DNA of 50,845 nucleotides, taken from an uncultured Polaribacter sp. (lineage in GTDB: Bacteria; Bacteroidota; Bacteroidia; Flavobacteriales; Flavobacteriaceae). Of this stretch, positions 47,111 through 50,845 are shown one piece after another. The stretch covers positions 1 to 50,845 of the forward strand of contig CAJWAC010000008.1 of the NCBI GenBank assembly GCA_913020555.1. The letters are read 5' to 3'. The notes beneath the pieces were generated by a model. That model did not search any database and was not told the DNA's origin. It saw only the letters and a list, made by a program, of their open reading frames with translations. Every line of letters begins with the position of its first letter. Position 1 is the first letter of the stretch. Made by a program: the position numbers and the translations under genes.

Positions 47111-48317
47111 ACATATTTTACATCTAGATTTAGATACTTTTTTTGTTTCCTGTGAAAGGTTGATTGATAGTAGGTTGCAAAAAAAACCTTTGCTTGTTGG
47201 TGGAACTGGAGATAGAGGTGTTGTTGCTGCATGTAGTTACGAAACAAGAAGATTTGGTGTGCATTCTGGGATGTCAATGAAAATTGCAAAACGGTTGTGT
47301 CCTGAGGCTATTACAATTAGAGGTAATAGTGTTACGTACTCAAAATACTCAAATATTGTTACTGAAATAATCAAAGAAAAAGTACCTGTTTTTGAAAAAG
47401 CAAGTATTGATGAGTTTTATGCAGATTTATCTGGAATGGATGCTTTTTTTGGGAGTTACAAATACGCATCAGAATTGCGTCAGAGAATTATAAAAGAAAG
47501 TGGTTTGCCTATTTCTTTTGGGTTGTCACAAAATAAAATTGTTTCTAAGGTTGCTACGGGCGAGGCAAAACCCAATAATCAATTGTTAATTAACAAAGGT
47601 TTTGAAAAAGAGTTTTTAGCTCCTTTATCTATAAAAAAAATACCATCTGTAGGAAATAAAACCTATCAAACCTTAAGAAATCTAGGGGTTGATAAAATAA
47701 AAGTGATTCAAGAGATGCCTTTAGAAATGATGATTAGTGTTTTAGGTGTTAATGGTAGAACTATTTGGAAACGTGCAAATGGTATTGATAATCCTCCAAT
47801 TGTAGCATTTCATGAACGTAAATCTATTTCTACAGAACGTACTTTTAATAAAGATACAATTGATATGGTAAAATTGAAAAATACAATTTTTGCAATGGCA
47901 GAAAACTTAGCTTATCAATTAAGAAGAGGTAATAAACTTGCAGGTATAATTAGTGTTAAGATTAGGTATTCTGACTTTAATACCTGTAGTAAACAAGTTA
48001 AAATTCCTTATACAAGTGCAGATCATAAAATAATTCCTGTGGTGTTAGATTTATTTTACAAATTATATCAACGAAGAATTTTAATACGATTGGTAGGTGT
48101 AAAACTATCTGATATTGTTAGTGGTAATTATCAAATTAATCTTTTTGATGATTCTTGTCAGATGTTAAATTTATATAATGCTATGGATGCTATTAGAGAT
48201 AAATATGGTGAATTAAGTGTAATGAGAGCATCAGCAATGGGTGCAAAAACAATTGGTAGAGGTAGTAATCCTTTTGATGGAGAACCTCCTTTGGTTTTGG
48301 CACATAGAAAACAATAA
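47103..48317 (+). CDS. dinB: Y-family DNA polymerase (Pol IV type)
   Basis: 404 residues with palm, fingers, thumb and little-finger domains. The catalytic acids are intact: D9 in LHLDLDTFFVSCE, and D103/E104 in ASIDEFYADL, so it is an active translesion polymerase and not an ImuB-type dead subunit. Other marks are YETRRFGVHSGMSM, PISFGLSQNKIVSKVATGEAKPN and the helix-hairpin-helix IKKIPSVGNKT. A C-terminal QINLF motif should bind the beta clamp. It is divergent from the LexA-like gene and followed after six bases by a second dnaE, which points to SOS-induced mutagenic repair. Confidence 0.92.
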   Translation: MQKHILHLDLDTFFVSCERLIDSRLQKKPLLVGGTGDRGVVAACSYETRRFGVHSGMSMKIAKRLCPEAITIRGNSVTYSKYSNIVTEIIKEKVPVFEKASIDEFYADLSGMDAFFGSYKYASELRQRIIKESGLPISFGLSQNKIVSKVATGEAKPNNQLLINKGFEKEFLAPLSIKKIPSVGNKTYQTLRNLGVDKIKVIQEMPLEMMISVLGVNGRTIWKRANGIDNPPIVAFHERKSISTERTFNKDTIDMVKLKNTIFAMAENLAYQLRRGNKLAGIISVKIRYSDFNTCSKQVKIPYTSADHKIIPVVLDLFYKLYQRRILIRLVGVKLSDIVSGNYQINLFDDSCQMLNLYNAMDAIRDKYGELSVMRASAMGAKTIGRGSNPFDGEPPLVLAHRKQ

Positions 48318-48323
48318 TGTATC

Positions 48324-50845
48324 ATGTATCTCAATTGCCATACATATTATTCATTACGTTACGGAACATTTTCTGAAATTGAACTTTTACAATTGGCAGT
48401 AGAAAATAATATTGATGTTCTTGTACTTACAGATATTAATAATACTTCTGCATGCATGAATTTTGTACAACAAGCAGAAAAACAAAATATTAAACCTGTT
48501 GTTGGTGTAGATTTTAGAAATGGAAATACCCAACAATTTGTAGCAATTGCTAAAAATAATATTGGCTTTCAAAATATCAATCGTTATTTATCGTGCTTTT
48601 TAGAATCAAAAACAATTATTCCTGAGCAACCTTCGCTTTTGGAACATGTTTTTATCATTTACCCTTTTGAAAAAGTCCTCGAATTAAATCTTACATCTTT
48701 TAAAGAAAATGAGTTTATAGGTGTGTCTGTTGCAGAAATTAATAAACTTCGGTTTTCTTACGTAAAAAAGTTTCAAGATAAATTAGTCATTCAACAACAA
48801 GTTACAGTTAGAAATAAGAAAGATTTTAATGCGCATAGATTATTACGTGCAATTGCGAACAATATATTGTTAAGTAAACTGCCTACTTCAGAACAATGTT
48901 TACCAACAGATGTAATGTATCATGGAAGAGATTTAGAACAATATTTTGATGAGTTCCCAAACTTAATTACAAATACAAAAACACTATTGAAACAATGTAG
49001 TATTCATTTTGGGTTTGATGCTGCACGTACAAATCAAAACCAGCAATTGTATGGCAATAGTTTTAAAGAGGATTGTAAAAAGCTATTGCATTTGTGCGAT
49101 ACAAAAATCCACAAACGCTATAAAAATATTACTCAAAAAGTAAAAAGCAGGCTAGAAAAAGAGCTAAAAGTAATTATAGATTTAAAGTTTGTTTCCTTCT
49201 TTTTGATTAATTATGATATTATTAATTATGCAAAAAAGAATAACTTTTTTCATGTAGGTAGAGGAAGTGGTGCAAATAGTATTGTAGCTTATATAATTGG
49301 AATTACAGATGTAGATCCTATTGAGCTAGATTTATATTTTGAAAGATTTATAAATCCTTTTAGAGCTTCTCCTCCAGATTTTGATATCGATTTTTCTTGG
49401 AAAGATAGAAATACAGTGACACAATATATTTTTAATCGTTTTAAAAATGTGGCGCTTTTAGCAACTTACAACACGTTTAAATATAGAGCTGTAGTACGTG
49501 AATTAGGTAAAGTATTTGGCTTGCCTAAAGAAGAGATTGATAAGCTAAGTAAGGGTTTACAATTGCAAAAAACAATTACTGGTAACACTTTTAGTAACAC
49601 AAAAAAGAGGGTACAACAAAATACTACTACAACTTCAGCAATTTATCAACAACAAGAAATAGACAGTTTTGCACAATTGATTTTAAAATATGGAAAACTT
49701 ATTGAAGGCTTTCCAAATTACGTAAGTGTACATTCAGCAGGAATTCTAATTTTAGATAAACCTATACATTATTATTCAGCAACAAGTTTACCTCCTAAAG
49801 GATTTTCCACAGTTCAATTTGATATGAATATTGCAGATGATGTAGGTATTTTTAAGTTTGATATTTTAGGACAAAGAGGTTTGGCAAAAATTAAGGATGC
49901 TTTAGCAATTATTAAAAAGAACAATCCTAGCCATCCACCAATTGATATTACTGATATAGAAAAATTTAAAAAGGATAAAAACATTAACAATCTTTTAAAA
50001 AGTGGTGGTGCAATAGGTGCTTATTATGTAGAATCTCCGGCAATGCGTGGTTTAATGCAAAAATTACAAACACAAGATTATTTAGGGTTAGTAGCTGCGA
50101 GCTCTATTATTAGGCCAGGAGTTTCTGGTTCTGGAATGAAAGATGAATTTATTAAAAGACATCGGTTTCCTGAAAAGCGAAAAGAAGCGCATCCAATTTT
50201 ATTGAAAATAATGCCAGAAACTTATGGAGTAATGGTGTATCAAGAAGATGTAATGAAAGTTGCGAATCAATTTGCAGATTTAACTCTGGGAGAAGCTGAT
50301 GTATTGCGTAGAGGAATGAGTGGTAAATACAGATCATTATCAGAATTTAAAGCAGTTGAAGATAAATTTATCAATAATTGTAGAAAAAAAGGTTTTAAAG
50401 ATGCTTTAATTTTTGAAGTTTGGAATCAAATTAAATCTTTTGCTGGCTATGCTTTTGCAAAAGGGCACTCGGCTTCTTATGCTGTAGAAAGTTATCAAAG
50501 TATGTATTTAAAGTGTTATTATCCTATTGAATTTATGGTAGCTGTATTAAATAATGGTGGTGGTTTTTACAGTACAGAACATTACATTCACGAAGCTAAA
50601 ATGCATGATGCAATTATAGAATTGCCTTGTGTAAATTCTAGTGATCATGCAAATACTGTAAATGGAAAAACAATTTATTTAGGTTTTGGGTATTTAAAAA
50701 ATTTAGAGCATTTGGTGGTTCAAAAAATACTTTCTGAACGGCAAATCAATGGATTATATCTTTCTTTTACTAATTTTTTAGATCGTATTGTAATTAGTAT
50801 TGAGCAGCTCACTATTTTAATAAAAATTGATGCATTTCGGTTTAC
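48324..50845 (+). CDS. dnaE: DNA polymerase III alpha-like subunit, degenerate PHP domain (partial)
   Basis: 840 residues are visible; the gene runs off the window. An N-terminal PHP domain (~1-90) is followed by the C-family polymerase core: VGRGSGANSIVAYIIGITDVDP, the catalytic pair D354/D356 in PDFDIDF, SVHSAGILI, GVMVYQEDVMKVA and FAKGHSASYAVESYQSMYLK. The PHP metal-binding motifs are altered: the first reads NCHTYYS rather than HxHxxxS, and the second reads LTDINN rather than TDHG, so proofreading-type or pyrophosphatase metal binding is probably lost. Six bases after dinB, it is most likely the error-prone second DnaE of a damage-inducible cassette rather than the replicative enzyme. 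Confidence 0.9.
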   Translation, partial: MYLNCHTYYSLRYGTFSEIELLQLAVENNIDVLVLTDINNTSACMNFVQQAEKQNIKPVVGVDFRNGNTQQFVAIAKNNIGFQNINRYLSCFLESKTIIPEQPSLLEHVFIIYPFEKVLELNLTSFKENEFIGVSVAEINKLRFSYVKKFQDKLVIQQQVTVRNKKDFNAHRLLRAIANNILLSKLPTSEQCLPTDVMYHGRDLEQYFDEFPNLITNTKTLLKQCSIHFGFDAARTNQNQQLYGNSFKEDCKKLLHLCDTKIHKRYKNITQKVKSRLEKELKVIIDLKFVSFFLINYDIINYAKKNNFFHVGRGSGANSIVAYIIGITDVDPIELDLYFERFINPFRASPPDFDIDFSWKDRNTVTQYIFNRFKNVALLATYNTFKYRAVVRELGKVFGLPKEEIDKLSKGLQLQKTITGNTFSNTKKRVQQNTTTTSAIYQQQEIDSFAQLILKYGKLIEGFPNYVSVHSAGILILDKPIHYYSATSLPPKGFSTVQFDMNIADDVGIFKFDILGQRGLAKIKDALAIIKKNNPSHPPIDITDIEKFKKDKNINNLLKSGGAIGAYYVESPAMRGLMQKLQTQDYLGLVAASSIIRPGVSGSGMKDEFIKRHRFPEKRKEAHPILLKIMPETYGVMVYQEDVMKVANQFADLTLGEADVLRRGMSGKYRSLSEFKAVEDKFINNCRKKGFKDALIFEVWNQIKSFAGYAFAKGHSASYAVESYQSMYLKCYYPIEFMVAVLNNGGGFYSTEHYIHEAKMHDAIIELPCVNSSDHANTVNGKTIYLGFGYLKNLEHLVVQKILSERQINGLYLSFTNFLDRIVISIEQLTILIKIDAFRF

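Noticed and set aside
47103..48317. Y-family gene as an ImuB (catalytically dead) homologue
   Set aside because: The D9, D103 and E104 catalytic residues are all present.

Overview
Most of this window (about 2.6 kb to the right end) looks like the chromosome of a marine-type Flavobacteriaceae bacterium, closest in feel to Polaribacter and relatives. The reasons are its AT-rich DNA, near absence of Shine-Dalgarno sites, Bacteroidetes -7 promoter boxes (TAnnTTTG), a SusC-type TonB receptor, lipoproteins with a Cys right after a short signal, and flavobacterial families such as the CAL67264-type small membrane protein, DUF4249 and monomeric isocitrate dehydrogenase. The first ~2.35-2.6 kb is different: visibly more GC-rich, with Shine-Dalgarno-like sites and proteobacterial-looking genes (the end of murJ and an M20 deacylase). 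The change falls where the susC-like gene is cut to about half length and no mobile element is visible. A chimeric assembly join is the simplest reading; a real insertion or transfer is the alternative.

Region 1 (1-2.6 kb): 3' part of murJ, a convergent M20 metallopeptidase-family deacylase, and about 500 bases without a convincing gene.

Region 2 (2.6-21.2 kb): a starch/maltodextrin utilisation locus. A truncated susC-like gene and a LacI-family regulator diverge from an intergenic region holding a near-perfect LacI-type operator. An operon follows: MFS sugar transporter, beta-phosphoglucomutase, GH65 maltose phosphorylase, SusA-like GH13 lipoprotein, then a fused CBM20-like/esterase/GH31 protein and two more GH13 lipoproteins. 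Glucans would be cut at the surface and in the periplasm, and maltose imported and phosphorolysed to glucose plus beta-glucose-1-phosphate, which PgmB converts to glucose-6-phosphate. SusD is not seen; it would be expected beyond the truncated susC. Two direct-repeat operator-like sites and a leader with three overlapping, competing hairpins precede the transporter. An old-yellow-enzyme/FadH-type reductase ends the region.

Region 3 (21.2-30.7 kb): ABC-F translation factor EttA with small partners, a secreted repeat protein, a DinB-fold protein, the murQ operon with a predicted permuted NlpC/P60-type protein, and a TonB receptor/DUF4249 pair.

Region 4 (30.7-45.1 kb): a HlyD-MacB-like permease-TolC export operon without its ATPase, monomeric icd, rplS and trmD separated by a GT39-type transferase, a bestrophin-like channel divergent from a secreted M14 carboxypeptidase, a Pmp3/YqaE small protein, a CsaA-like tRNA-binding protein and an Mpo1-like protein.

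Region 5 (45.4 kb-end): a TPR lipoprotein, then a LexA-like XRE/S24 self-cleaving repressor divergent from a Y-family polymerase and a second DnaE whose PHP domain is degenerate. This is very likely a damage-inducible mutagenesis cassette; dnaE runs off the window.
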